Part shown: positions 17,170 to 26,553 of the stretch, piece after piece
How positions within the stretch are numbered: position 1 is the first letter of the stretch
Layout: each line of letters opens with the position of its first letter
From: Acidobacteriaceae bacterium
GTDB lineage: Bacteria; Acidobacteriota; Terriglobia; Terriglobales; Acidobacteriaceae
NCBI GenBank assembly: GCA_003168355.1
Contig: PMSQ01000071.1
Location: 118,377-182,376 of the forward strand
Reading direction: 5' to 3'
DNA length: 64,000 bases
Made by a program: the position numbers and the translations under genes
Notes under the pieces: model-generated
Seen by the model: only the letters and a program-made list of their open reading frames with translations
The model's database searches: none
What the model was told of the DNA's origin: nothing

Positions 17170-17823
17170 CTACGCGTACCGGAACGGCCGCTTTCCGTGG
17201 CTTCTCCAAAAGTAGACGAGGATAATCACACTCGCGATCGCTGCATACGCACACCAGAGCGAGGTGAAGGCGTAGCGCTTGAACTCCATTACAACCAGGA
17301 GAATCGCCAGGTTTGCGGCGCCGAAGATTACCATCATTCTGATCTTCGAAACAAACAGCGATCCGCAGGTTGCGATCACATACAACACCGCAACGGCCAT
17401 ATTGTTGGTCGCTTGGTTGATGTACACAATGCTGTTTCCCTTGACGTTGACCTGCAAGGGATAAGCTGTCAGCGCCCATAGTATGTAGAGCGTGGTTGCT
17501 GCGCCGAGCCCGAGGAACGGCAGCATGCGTTTGCGGCTCTTCGCGTCGGGCTCAAACAGCAGCACGCTGAGCGGCAGCAGAAAAGGGAGCAATCCTTGCG
17601 CATAGAGCATGAACGCCGCGCCCATGTTGTGCGCCACGGTGCGCGAGAGAATGCCATCGAGTCCCAGCCAGACGAATCCTTCGATGAACTGATGAATGGC
17701 GAAGAGCGTGGGCAGCGCCGCGAACAGCAATTCGCGGCGGTGTTTCACTTTCGTCAGCGTAACGACGCCAATGCCGCCGAGCACTCCACTGCCAACAAAG
17801 TTCGCCACCGCCGAAAAACACAT
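17170..17823 (-). CDS. DUF6629-family multi-pass membrane protein
   Basis: A 217-aa protein beginning MCFSAVANFVGSGVLGGIGV, the hallmark start of DUF6629 proteins, with seven predicted membrane helices. A conserved HQFIEGFVWLGL segment lies at about residue 44. No catalytic motif or characterised homologue is known to me. GGAG lies about 10 nt before the ATG. It sits between repeat copies B and C and is not in an operon. Confidence 0.8.
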   Translation of the reverse strand: MCFSAVANFVGSGVLGGIGVVTLTKVKHRRELLFAALPTLFAIHQFIEGFVWLGLDGILSRTVAHNMGAAFMLYAQGLLPFLLPLSVLLFEPDAKSRKRMLPFLGLGAATTLYILWALTAYPLQVNVKGNSIVYINQATNNMAVAVLYVIATCGSLFVSKIRMMVIFGAANLAILLVVMEFKRYAFTSLWCAYAAIASVIILVYFWRSHGKRPFRYA

Positions 17824-17870
17824 GCCACATTTTCTCCGTGCGCGAAGATTACACCTATCCCAATCCCCTT

Positions 17871-18029
17871 GTCATCCTGAGGCAGCGGAGTCCCTGGCGG
17901 AGCCAGGGACTCCCAACGAAGGACCTGTGCAACTTGCCGGCGGTGTCGGTGCTGCCGCCTATTGCAGAGGTCCCTTCGACAAGCTCAGGGCAAGCTTACG
18001 GCGGCAAAGAGCGCGAACCTCAAGGTGAC
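17871..18029. repeat. Repeat with GTCATCCTGAGG terminus, copy C (159 bp)
   Basis: It starts like copies A and B; the central hairpin reads AGTCCCTGGCGGAGCCAGGGACT. It contains an extra block with CCCTTCGACAAGCTCAGGG, and ends CCTCAAGGTGAC, a one-mismatch inverted end. Confidence 0.75.
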
Positions 18030-18168
18030 AGCCTTGCTCGAACGGCGCCGAACTTCTCCCCTTTTGAACCCGCGCCCCTTTCCCGGAAACACTCACTTTC
18101 GTGCGAAACAGTTTCCGTTTCAACTGAGTCTTCTCTAACTAGAATCGCTCTGTGATTAAGGCCCACTT

Positions 18169-19500
18169 ATGAGGATTTTGATTGCGGAAGATGATACGGC
18201 TCTGGCCGGCTTTGTGCGCCAGGGTCTGCAAGGAGAGCACTACGCGGTGGATGTTGTGGAAGATGGCGAGCAGGCGCGAAACATGGGCAGCGAGTTCGAC
18301 TACGATCTGGTAATTCTGGATCTGAATCTGCCGAAGCTCGATGGCGTGAGCGTGTTGCGCCATTTGCGGCTGAAGCGGCCGAGTCTGCCGGTGCTGGTGC
18401 TCACCCAACGCGGCCGCGTCGAAGACCGCGTGCAGTGTCTCGATACCGGCGCCGACGATTTTCTTCCGAAGCCATTTTCCTTCAGCGAACTCTCTGCCCG
18501 CATCCGCGCCCTGCTGCGGCGCAGCCATCTCCCGTCGGAGTCCGTGCTGGTGGTGGAAGATCTGAAACTGGATCGCGTGGAACGCCGCGCCGAACGCGCC
18601 GGGCGGCGCATCGAGCTCACCACCAAAGAGTTTTCGCTCCTCGAATATCTGATGCGCAACGCCGGCCGCCAGGTCTCGCGCGCCATGATCATCGAACACG
18701 TCTGGAACCTAACCTTTGACACTACTACCAACGTGGTGGACGTTTATATCAACTACGCCTCCTCGCAGGTCGATCAGCGCAAGGTCGGCAGACTTGCCCT
18801 GGCCATCCAGGTTGCGTTCCAGGAGATGGGTGTCTTTCCCGCGTCAACCACGCAGATTCCGCTGGATATCAATGAGCCAATGCCTTTCAGCACGGTACAA
18901 GCCATTCAGAACGTGAAACACAACACTGAACTTGGATCCATCGCTTCCGCTCCAGAGGATTCTCTGGCTGCCGCTACCGATGACACAGATCTTGCCACCC
19001 TGCAACATGAATTGCAGCAGGCGCTCCACAATGAAATCGCTCTGCATGAGGTGGCCCTGCACCGAGAAAACGATGGCTTGGTAATCAGCCTCCGGGAATT
19101 TGGTTTCTTCGATAGCGGTTCGGCAACCATCAAACCCGGGGCTTTGCCGGCGCTTGATCGCATCGCGTCCATTCTGGCAATCCGCACCTGCCGGCTGCGG
19201 ATCGAGGGCCACACCGACAACATCCCGATTCACACCGCCCAGATAGCGTCCAATTGGGAACTTTCCACCGCTCGGGCCACGGAACTGGTTCGCGTTCTGA
19301 TCATCGGCCACCGCTTCGCGCCGGAGAGGCTTTCGGCCGCCGGCTACGCGGAGTATCACCCCGTCGCAAGCAATCTCACCGCCCAAGGACGGGCGCAAAA
19401 CCGCCGCGTAGACATTGTGATCCTGGGCGGGCAAGTTGCTGCGGTCGCCTCGTCCCTTGCGGGGGACTCCGAGCCAAAGCCATCCCCGTCGCTGAGGTGA
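18169..19500 (+). CDS. OmpR-type response regulator fused to a MotB/OmpA C-terminal domain
   Basis: A 443-aa chimera. Residues 1-118 are a receiver with all key residues (D8/D9, phospho-acceptor D51, T79, K101). Residues ~125-196 are a winged-helix DNA-binding domain that stops at VVDVYINY, before the final wing hairpin. From ASSQVDQRKVGRLALAIQ (residue 197) it reads as a MotB-type protein minus its membrane anchor. It ends in an OmpA-like peptidoglycan-binding domain (~305-420) with GHTDN and NRRVDIV. No membrane helix or signal lies between the two halves. cheB follows, as is common for motB-like genes. Likely origin: a deletion joining two genes, or an assembly join; a functional fusion is less likely. 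Confidence 0.85.
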   Translation: MRILIAEDDTALAGFVRQGLQGEHYAVDVVEDGEQARNMGSEFDYDLVILDLNLPKLDGVSVLRHLRLKRPSLPVLVLTQRGRVEDRVQCLDTGADDFLPKPFSFSELSARIRALLRRSHLPSESVLVVEDLKLDRVERRAERAGRRIELTTKEFSLLEYLMRNAGRQVSRAMIIEHVWNLTFDTTTNVVDVYINYASSQVDQRKVGRLALAIQVAFQEMGVFPASTTQIPLDINEPMPFSTVQAIQNVKHNTELGSIASAPEDSLAAATDDTDLATLQHELQQALHNEIALHEVALHRENDGLVISLREFGFFDSGSATIKPGALPALDRIASILAIRTCRLRIEGHTDNIPIHTAQIASNWELSTARATELVRVLIIGHRFAPERLSAAGYAEYHPVASNLTAQGRAQNRRVDIVILGGQVAAVASSLAGDSEPKPSPSLR

Positions 19501-19669
19501 GCGCCCAAGGTTTCGGCTGCTCGAGTCACTCTGGGCATTGAATCCCAAATTCGGTGCTCTTCGTTGCCCCGCCTCTGCTCCAGCTAAAGCACATCCGTCT
19601 CGTGCCGATGGACTTCATGGATCTTTCCATGGACGAGGTACACAGACCTTGTCCGGGCATACGCCGCAC

Positions 19670-20764
19670 GTGAACCCGAAACGCAACAAATCGCAGATAC
19701 ATGTGCTCATTGTGGATGACAGCGCCTTTATGCGTACGGCCCTCTCTCGCATGGTCGCTTCCGATCCTGATCTCTGGGTCGCTGGTACCGCGGCCAGCGG
19801 TCCCGAAGCCTTGCAGAAGGTGGTGTCCCTCGATCCCGACGTCGTTACCCTCGACGTAGAGATGCCGGGGATGGATGGGCTGGCGACCCTTCGCCGCATC
19901 ATGGCTCAGTTTCCGCGTCCGGTCATTATGGTGAGTTCGGCCACGGTGAAGGAGGCGGAAATTACTCTCGATACCCTGGAAGCTGGGGCGTTTGACTATG
20001 TGCCTAAACAACTCTCCTCGGCCTCGCTGGATGTTCTTCACATCCGCGAAGATATAATCGCCAAGATCAAGGCCGCTGCGGAAGGGCGGCGCAATTCGAA
20101 GGATCATCTCAGCCTTGAGCGCAAGCCGCCCCGCGCAGCGCATCTGCTTGCGCCGCAACTTCCGCACGCCGCCCCGGCTATCGTTGCTCTCGGAGTCTCG
20201 ACCGGAGGCCCCAAGGCCTTAGAGGACATTCTTCCCACTCTTCCAGCCGACCTCTCGGTTCCGATTCTGGTGGTGCAGCACATGCCGCCCGGCTTCACCG
20301 CTCCGTTTGCGAAGAGGCTGAACAACCTGAGCGCGGTTTCCATATGCGAGGCTTCAAACCAAGAGGTTATTCAGCCGGGGGTGGTTTACATTGCTCCCGC
20401 GGGGTCGCATATCACCGTAGATCGCACGACCAACTCTCGAACCGTGATCTGTCTTTCGGACAAACCGGATAATCAGCCCCACATACCTTCGGTTGACGTG
20501 ATGATGCAATCCGTGGCCTCCGCCTTTGGCTCGCTCGCCATGGGAATTATCATGACCGGCATGGGATCAGATGGAGCGCGAGGGATGGATGCCATTCATC
20601 GGGAGGGTGGTTTGACGGTGGGTCAGGACGAGGCGAGTTGCGCAGTCTACGGTATGCCTCGCGTCTGCGCGGAAATGGGCATCCTCGACCGGGTCGTGCC
20701 GCTATCGAAAATTCCGGATGAAATCCGGCAAGCCACGCGCTACCAGAAAACGAGCGTGGGTTAA
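19670..20764 (+). CDS. cheB: Chemotaxis protein-glutamate methylesterase CheB
   Basis: Removes methyl esters (and deamidates Gln) from chemoreceptors when phosphorylated. It has an N-terminal receiver (VLIVDDSAFMRT, acceptor Asp in VTLDVEMPGMDG) and a C-terminal esterase with the Ser-His-Asp triad in GVSTGGP, VQHMPPGFT and GMGSDGA. The GTG start at 19670, just before the receiver, gives 364 aa, normal for CheB; longer in-frame starts (TTG 19652 or 19538) are possible but add no domain. It follows a MotB-derived gene. No cheR, cheA or receptor gene is in the window. Its stop overlaps the stop of the convergent receiver gene. Confidence 0.9.
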   Translation: MNPKRNKSQIHVLIVDDSAFMRTALSRMVASDPDLWVAGTAASGPEALQKVVSLDPDVVTLDVEMPGMDGLATLRRIMAQFPRPVIMVSSATVKEAEITLDTLEAGAFDYVPKQLSSASLDVLHIREDIIAKIKAAAEGRRNSKDHLSLERKPPRAAHLLAPQLPHAAPAIVALGVSTGGPKALEDILPTLPADLSVPILVVQHMPPGFTAPFAKRLNNLSAVSICEASNQEVIQPGVVYIAPAGSHITVDRTTNSRTVICLSDKPDNQPHIPSVDVMMQSVASAFGSLAMGIIMTGMGSDGARGMDAIHREGGLTVGQDEASCAVYGMPRVCAEMGILDRVVPLSKIPDEIRQATRYQKTSVG

Positions 20765-21282
20765 GCCAACGCGCGGCAATCGAAGGGATCTGTGTCCAGG
20801 ACTTGACGCACTCGCCGCAGGAGCACGGGAACAGAAAAAGGTTTGGCCAGATATTTCTTGCCATAAGAAGATAGCTGACACAATGCGAGCTGTTCCGCAT
20901 AGCCGCTCATCAGTAGAACCCGGAGTTGAGGACACAAAGCCACAAGTTCATTCGCGAGTTCGTGGCCGCTGATACCTGGCATGACGAGATCAGCGAGAAG
21001 CAAGTCCACCTGTTCAGAACATCTGCGGTGAACCTCCAACGCCTGAGCTGCGCTGCCAGCGATGACGACTTTGTATCCCGCCGACTCGAGGACTTCGCCG
21101 GTCGCCTTCCGTACAAACGCCTCATCTTCGGCCAGAAGAATGGTCTCTTTCCCGGCCCACTGCTGAGTGTCCGCAGACGCGGCGCCGATCATCGCTTCGA
21201 CGGAGACCAGAGACGAGAGGCCAGGCATGTCCGCTGCTTTTTTCTGGTGACGTGTATCCTCGACCTGCGCAGGAGAATTCAA
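20761..21282 (-). CDS. Stand-alone response-regulator receiver protein
   Basis: A 173-aa protein with a ~45-residue unstructured N terminus followed by one receiver domain (ILLAEDEAFVRKATGEVLES, acceptor Asp in LLLADLVMPGISG, KYLAKPFSVPVLLRRV). It has no output domain, so it must act by protein contact, in the manner of CheY or a phosphorelay partner. The TTG at 21282 is chosen because AAGGAG lies 8 nt upstream; a GTG at 21291 abuts that site and a shorter start at an internal Met is possible. Convergent with cheB, the two stops overlapping by four bases. Confidence 0.8.
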   Translation of the reverse strand: MNSPAQVEDTRHQKKAADMPGLSSLVSVEAMIGAASADTQQWAGKETILLAEDEAFVRKATGEVLESAGYKVVIAGSAAQALEVHRRCSEQVDLLLADLVMPGISGHELANELVALCPQLRVLLMSGYAEQLALCQLSSYGKKYLAKPFSVPVLLRRVRQVLDTDPFDCRALA

Positions 21283-21517
21283 AGTTTTCACTCCTTAACT
21301 GCAAATCGTGCACAGCAGATTCGTTGCCATCCCCTTTTTTCAGAGCAATGAGATGTAAGCGAAAGAACACCCGTCACTTAGCTGCGTTGGCTGCCTTCTC
21401 CAGGCGTGGTCTTTCTCGGGCACATCGTCCGTTCCGGGAGCTGCGCCGCCCAAGCGGTTCCAATGTGGGAGACCGGAACGTGCCGCAAATATTTCCCGCG
21501 AACCCTTGGCGGGTTCA

Positions 21518-24139
21518 TTATTTCGGACTGCTGAGGATGGTTCCCTTCGGATCGAGCAGGAGCTTGTGTGTTCCCGCCGGCGCGGATAAGCGAAACGAAG
21601 TTTCCGCCCCATCGGCAAACACTCGGCCTAGCAGCACAGGAGGCTTGCCGGCGACCACTGCATAGAGCGGGACGGACGTGACCAAATCTTCCGGCGCGTC
21701 CCGTTGCCGGATAACCCCGGTCACAACCGTGGTGTTCGGCTTCACTGCGAATTTGACGCCCTGCAACTCCAGTTTAGGCAGAGAAGTGCCGTTCACCCAA
21801 CCCTCCAGGAACCAGTCAAGCGAGGCTTTGCCTTCGTATCGCAGCGAAGGTGGAAGATCTTCCGCAAAAACCTCCAGCAGTTCACGAGTGCTGATGGTTT
21901 TTCCCTCGTACCGCTCGCGAAGTTTGCGCAGGGAACGCACGAAGGGCTCCTCGACTCCGCTACGGCTCGCGTCCTTTCGCTCAACCTCTGCCGAGTCCTG
22001 CAACATCGAACGCAGCATGTGGAACAACCACGTCCCACGTCCATAAGTGATGGCTTCGTAGCCTTCGGGAAAGTGCGAGGAAAGCAGTCGGCTTCCCAAG
22101 GTTACGGGACCGGCATCTTTCGGATGATTGTCGTTCTTGTCCTTCGTGACCAGGTCCTGTCGATATTTTTCCATGGTCTGGCGGAAACTCGCTGGGTTGT
22201 TGTCGCGTACCATCATCAGTGAACAATAATTAGCCAATCCCTCCGAAAACCACTGATCGCGATAGGTGCTCCATGTGATCAGGTCTCCCCACCATTGATG
22301 CGCGGCTTCATGCGCGGGAACCTGCTGGTCAAGCAATGTGCCCGAAGCATTCATGTGGAGTTCTTCGCGTTCCCCTCGGTTCAGGAAAGCGTAGGACGAC
22401 AGGAAGATCAACCCCGGCCACCCTTGGCTTTCCCGCCCAGGCAGTTGGGTCAAAGCGAGTTTGCTATAGGGGAACGGGCCGAATCGTTCGGCGTAGTAAT
22501 GAATCGCCCGGGCTGTAAACTCCGCCACGGCCGTCGCGTTCCGCGCGGGTGATGGTGCGTGCGCAGCCATCAATGGCGCAGGCATTTTACGCAGTGACGG
22601 CTTCGGCTCGGGTTGAATCTCCTGCGTTAGTGCAGGCGTCGGGAAGTCTCGCTCCACGCCAAGCGTGGCGTAGGCTTCCACGCTGACATCCCCGGCTTGC
22701 GCCGAACCTCGAACATACTTGCCCAGGTCGAACCCAGCTACGGGGATGGGCCGTTCCGAGACCCAACGCGTCACTTGTTCTTCGCCGGCGTTCGGCGGCG
22801 CACTCTGTGCGGAGGGTGTGGAGGATGTTGACGGGGGAACCGGCTTGCCTGTCGCCACCAGAGTCCAGCCCGGCGGATAGTGAAAAGTAAGATCGAAATC
22901 GGACATAACCAGCCCACGATTTGGATACCACATGCCGCGCGCACCTACGTAGAGCAGGCCATTGCCGGCTTCGGCCAGCACTTCTCCACCGTAGACGAAG
23001 CGCAGGCTGATGGTTTGTCCTTTCTTTGCAGGTTTGTGCAGAATCACGGCTACCTGGTCATTACCACTGCGTGCCAGCTGCGTGCCCTCTACCGCTGGGT
23101 TCTGGACGAATTCCACGGCTCTCCCGTCCTGCTCCACGGTTTGAATCTTCAGAAAGCGCGACAATTCGAAGACCAGAAAACGCGATCTGTCGTGTACCAC
23201 GTCGAGGTGCAGTTTCACTTCTGCGTCGAGCTGCTTGGGTGGTCTTACTCGTGCATCCACCACATAATCGCGCACAAGGATTGAATCTTCACGAGGCTCT
23301 GATTCTGCTGGCAGCGTATGGGGGTTATGTCCTTCAGGCCGTGAGACCTGCCCCGCATCTGGGACTGAGAATGACGTCCAGACGTCGTAATATACGCCTC
23401 CGTTTTCAGTAGTCTTGGCTTGCCCGGCTTCAACTTGTTCTCCGGCGGTTGAGTCGAAGAGAATGTCGAAAACGCCGAGCTTGTTTCCCTGGAGCCTGGC
23501 ATGCAACAGCCGATCCGCAGGATCCGTGGCTTTCGGGGCGGCAGAATCCTGGGAGATTATTCCCTGCGTGGGAAGCATTTCGCTGAAACTCGCCAGCAAT
23601 CTCATGGCGTCCACCTGGGCCAGATTGCGCGCCGACTCGTCCCACCGGGCAGCAAACTCCCGTGCATCTTCCGGCGCTCTGAGGCCAGGTTGCAACTCAG
23701 CGGCGGTATTGTCGTTGAAACGGAAGTAGGCGGTCGTGAAGCGCTCTTCCAGAATGGCCATCCCGGTGAACAAGCCCATCGACCTTCTTTCCACCTCGTT
23801 GGGAGGAACCAGCAGCACTTCTCCATCGCCCTCAAAGAATGCCCCGGTAATCTTGCCCAGCACATCCTGGGTAAAGGCAATGGTGCCATCCTCCAGCGTG
23901 ATGTGGATCGAGGGCCGATCCAGTGAACCATCCCGCACCCGGAAGACTCGCGTAGAATCCAGCCCGGTATTACTTAGTTGCAGATAAAGCGATTCCGCCG
24001 GTCCCGATCGGCGTGCCGGTGCTGGAACTGCTGGCGACGGCGTTGCTTGGGCACCGCATGCCGCCGGAAATGCCAAAGGTGACAGGCAGAGCGCCAGCAC
24101 GACGCTAAATCTGCGCAGTGCGATCAGTACTTTCGTCAC
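21518..24139 (-). CDS. Exported M1-family aminopeptidase-like zinc metalloprotease
   Basis: About 873 aa. A signal-like segment (RRFSVVLALCLSPLAFPAAC) is followed by a long beta-rich N-terminal half and then the gluzincin domain: HEAAHQWWGD (encoded near 22298-22312) plus WFSEGLANY supply the two His and the Glu ligands. The usual GAMEN exopeptidase motif was not recognised, so strict aminopeptidase activity is uncertain. A ~250-residue N-terminal region is not part of typical M1 enzymes. The start is uncertain; GTG 24139 leaves 37 bp to the divergent gene, so the two promoters must overlap. Confidence 0.85.
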   Translation of the reverse strand: MTKVLIALRRFSVVLALCLSPLAFPAACGAQATPSPAVPAPARRSGPAESLYLQLSNTGLDSTRVFRVRDGSLDRPSIHITLEDGTIAFTQDVLGKITGAFFEGDGEVLLVPPNEVERRSMGLFTGMAILEERFTTAYFRFNDNTAAELQPGLRAPEDAREFAARWDESARNLAQVDAMRLLASFSEMLPTQGIISQDSAAPKATDPADRLLHARLQGNKLGVFDILFDSTAGEQVEAGQAKTTENGGVYYDVWTSFSVPDAGQVSRPEGHNPHTLPAESEPREDSILVRDYVVDARVRPPKQLDAEVKLHLDVVHDRSRFLVFELSRFLKIQTVEQDGRAVEFVQNPAVEGTQLARSGNDQVAVILHKPAKKGQTISLRFVYGGEVLAEAGNGLLYVGARGMWYPNRGLVMSDFDLTFHYPPGWTLVATGKPVPPSTSSTPSAQSAPPNAGEEQVTRWVSERPIPVAGFDLGKYVRGSAQAGDVSVEAYATLGVERDFPTPALTQEIQPEPKPSLRKMPAPLMAAHAPSPARNATAVAEFTARAIHYYAERFGPFPYSKLALTQLPGRESQGWPGLIFLSSYAFLNRGEREELHMNASGTLLDQQVPAHEAAHQWWGDLITWSTYRDQWFSEGLANYCSLMMVRDNNPASFRQTMEKYRQDLVTKDKNDNHPKDAGPVTLGSRLLSSHFPEGYEAITYGRGTWLFHMLRSMLQDSAEVERKDASRSGVEEPFVRSLRKLRERYEGKTISTRELLEVFAEDLPPSLRYEGKASLDWFLEGWVNGTSLPKLELQGVKFAVKPNTTVVTGVIRQRDAPEDLVTSVPLYAVVAGKPPVLLGRVFADGAETSFRLSAPAGTHKLLLDPKGTILSSPK

Positions 24140-24162
24140 GTAAATGGGCGCGGCCACGTTGC

Positions 24163-24168
24163 TAGAAT
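24163..24168 (+). promoter_or_regulatory. Putative -10 (TAGAAT) for leaderless start at 24177
   Basis: The hexamer ends 8 nt before the ATG and there is no Shine-Dalgarno between them. Confidence 0.45.
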
Positions 24169-24176
24169 GCGCTTGA

Positions 24177-25601
24177 ATGCGTTTCCGTGTCACTATCTTC
24201 GTAGCAATCTGTATGATGCTGGCTTTTACGGCGGCGTCGGCTGACACCATCCATTTAAAGAACGGCCGTACCATTCTTGCCGACTACGTCCGCGAAAATG
24301 GCAACCGCTATGAATACGACATCGGTGACGACAGCTATGCTATTCCCAAAAGTTCGGTAGACCGGATCGAAGCCGGTGGTATGCCTGCCGTGTCATCTTC
24401 CAGCGCCAATAAGGGTGCCAGCGATCTTCCAGCTTTCACCCCGGCTGACAGTCTCGCGAACGAGGGTGATCTTCCCAAGACCATTGTGAAAGATGGCAAG
24501 GTTGACCCCGATGCTCTGGCGAAACTTGAAGGCAAGGGCAATGTGGAGTTGAGCGCCACGGCTGATTTCATTGCCGGAAAATTTGAGTTCGAACACGGCA
24601 ACATCGCTCAAGCCCGCAGTTATTTCGACAGCGCCCTGCGCTTCCAGCCGGAGAATTCGACTGTCCTAATCTATTATGCCGCTCTGCTGGTGCGCACGGG
24701 GAACGCTTCGCAGGCGCTCACCTACGCTCAACGTGCCGTGAGCGCGGCGCCCCAGTCTCCCGATGCCTATACCGTGCTGGGCTATGCGCAGCAAGCTTCC
24801 GACCGCACAAAAGACGCCGTTGCCTCGTGGAAGCATTCCCTCGATCTACGGCCCGACCCAACCGTTCAGCAGTACCTGGCAAAAGCGCAGCGCGAACAGA
24901 ACGTCGAGACCGATTTCGCCCAGCGCGAAAGCAATCATTTCGTTCTGCACTACGAGGGCAAGCAGACTTCCGAAGTATTTCGTGGACAGATCATGGCCGC
25001 GCTCGAATCCGACTACGACGATCTGGCTCGCGACCTGGGCACGCCACCACGCGACAACATTCTGGTGACGCTCTACACCGAGCAGGCTTTCTTTGACGTT
25101 ACGCGCGCTCCTTCCTGGTCGGGCGCACTCAACGACGGCAAGCTCCGCATCCCCATCAGCGGTCTCAACTCCATGACGCCCGAGTTGGCGCGGGTTCTGA
25201 AGCATGAACTGGCTCACTCTTTCATCAATCAGCTTTCCGGCGGCCGTTGTCCGCCCTGGCTGCACGAGGGCATTGCCCAGCTTCTTGAGCCCAAGTCCCT
25301 GGGTAGCGATGGACACCAGTTGGCTCAGTTATTCAAGTCGCAGCGTAACATCCCGCTGAACGTGCTGGAAGGCAGCTTCATGCGCTTCTCCGGCGTCGAA
25401 GCCTACCTGGCCTATGCGGAATCTCTGGCCGCGGTTTCCTACGTCAACGACTCTTACGGCATGGGCGATATCCAGAGAATTCTGCAGCGCCTTAGCGAGG
25501 GCAGTTCCACCGAAGCCGCTTTGCGGGCAACCATTCACTCCGACTATGGGCAGCTCGAGTCTGAGGTCGGCAAGTATCTCAGCGACAAGTACGGCGAGTA
25601 G
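24177..25601 (+). CDS. Exported TPR protein with peptidase MA-like domain
   Basis: A 474-aa protein with a signal peptide (MRFRVTIFVAICMMLAFTAA) and a small N-terminal module (IHLKNGRTILADYV). TPR units span about residues 125-245. A C-terminal gluzincin-type metallopeptidase domain has KHELAHSF and WLHEGIAQ, which give HExxH plus the distal Glu. It is probably a periplasmic or surface protease; the substrate is unknown. It is divergent from another zinc peptidase gene with only 37 bp between starts, so they may be co-regulated. Confidence 0.85.
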   Translation: MRFRVTIFVAICMMLAFTAASADTIHLKNGRTILADYVRENGNRYEYDIGDDSYAIPKSSVDRIEAGGMPAVSSSSANKGASDLPAFTPADSLANEGDLPKTIVKDGKVDPDALAKLEGKGNVELSATADFIAGKFEFEHGNIAQARSYFDSALRFQPENSTVLIYYAALLVRTGNASQALTYAQRAVSAAPQSPDAYTVLGYAQQASDRTKDAVASWKHSLDLRPDPTVQQYLAKAQREQNVETDFAQRESNHFVLHYEGKQTSEVFRGQIMAALESDYDDLARDLGTPPRDNILVTLYTEQAFFDVTRAPSWSGALNDGKLRIPISGLNSMTPELARVLKHELAHSFINQLSGGRCPPWLHEGIAQLLEPKSLGSDGHQLAQLFKSQRNIPLNVLEGSFMRFSGVEAYLAYAESLAAVSYVNDSYGMGDIQRILQRLSEGSSTEAALRATIHSDYGQLESEVGKYLSDKYGE

Positions 25602-25658
25602 CCGGATTTGCCCGCCGCCAGCGCTTGTGCTAGTTTCGGTTCTAAGTCCTCGCGTCGA

Positions 25659-26426
25659 ATGTGCGCCCTATTTCATCCCCGTGAACATGAACCGCCGCCA
25701 GCCTTGGAGCCTGTGGCGAGCGAGTTTCCGAAGATTAACGGGGCGGAGATCGCCGCAACCACCTATGGACAGCGAGTCGCGGGAGATTTCTACGACTCCT
25801 TGCGAGTCAGCCCGGAAAGAATCTTGTTTGGCCTGCTCGATGTTGCGGGACGTCGCGAGAGCAATCAGCTCATCCTCTCGGCCGCGCAGAATATCTTTCG
25901 CACGCTCGGAACTGAACTGTTTTCGCGACCCGATATCAACGAGTCGGACGCCATGAGCGAACTCTGTCTTCGACTCAACCGTGGCGTGATGGAAGCGGCA
26001 GCGGGCATTCACTCCTGCCCGGCATTTCTCGGCTGTTATCACGAAAAATTCGGGACCCTCTGTTACACCAATGCCGGACACACGCCAGCGCTCCTCCGCG
26101 ATAGCACAGGCATCGCCGAACTCGGGTCTACCGGACTGCCGCTTGGCCTTTTCTCCCACGCCACCTGCGACGCTCCTACGGTTGGCTTGGAGAAAGGTGC
26201 GATTCTTCTGCTGGTTTCGCGCGGAGTCGTCGAAGGCAAGTGCAAAGACGACAAGGCTGAGGATTTGGAATTCGGCCTGGAACGCGTAAAAGAGCGCTTG
26301 CAGGCTGACCGTTCGCTTACCGCACAGGCGGTTGCTGGGGTAATTTTGAAGAGCGTTGGGGAGTTCATCTGCGAACCCCTGGTTCCCGATGACATGACAA
26401 CCCTGGTCTTCATGCGGACCGCCTAG
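25659..26426 (+). CDS. SpoIIE/PP2C-type serine phosphatase
   Basis: A 255-aa protein consisting of little more than the PP2C-like phosphatase core. AGDFYDSLRV and FGLLDVAGR match the metal-binding Asp motifs of RsbU/SpoIIE enzymes, and DDMTTLVF at the C terminus supplies the last Asp. GHTPALL matches the conserved YxNAGHxPP region. Such enzymes usually dephosphorylate anti-sigma-factor antagonists, but no STAS or anti-sigma gene is nearby, nor a fused sensor domain. In place of the common GGDFYD it has AGDFYD. ATG 25659 is a choice; no Shine-Dalgarno is evident. Confidence 0.82.
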   Translation: MCALFHPREHEPPPALEPVASEFPKINGAEIAATTYGQRVAGDFYDSLRVSPERILFGLLDVAGRRESNQLILSAAQNIFRTLGTELFSRPDINESDAMSELCLRLNRGVMEAAAGIHSCPAFLGCYHEKFGTLCYTNAGHTPALLRDSTGIAELGSTGLPLGLFSHATCDAPTVGLEKGAILLLVSRGVVEGKCKDDKAEDLEFGLERVKERLQADRSLTAQAVAGVILKSVGEFICEPLVPDDMTTLVFMRTA

Positions 26427-26553
26427 CCTCTCCAGCAACCTGGAAAATCAGCCTTGCATCAGACGATGAAGGTCGGGCCCGGCATGGCCGGTCGTAGTAA
26501 AATATCCGGAGGCCAGCCCACGCCCGTAAGCTCCGGAAGAGCGGCGGCCCACC

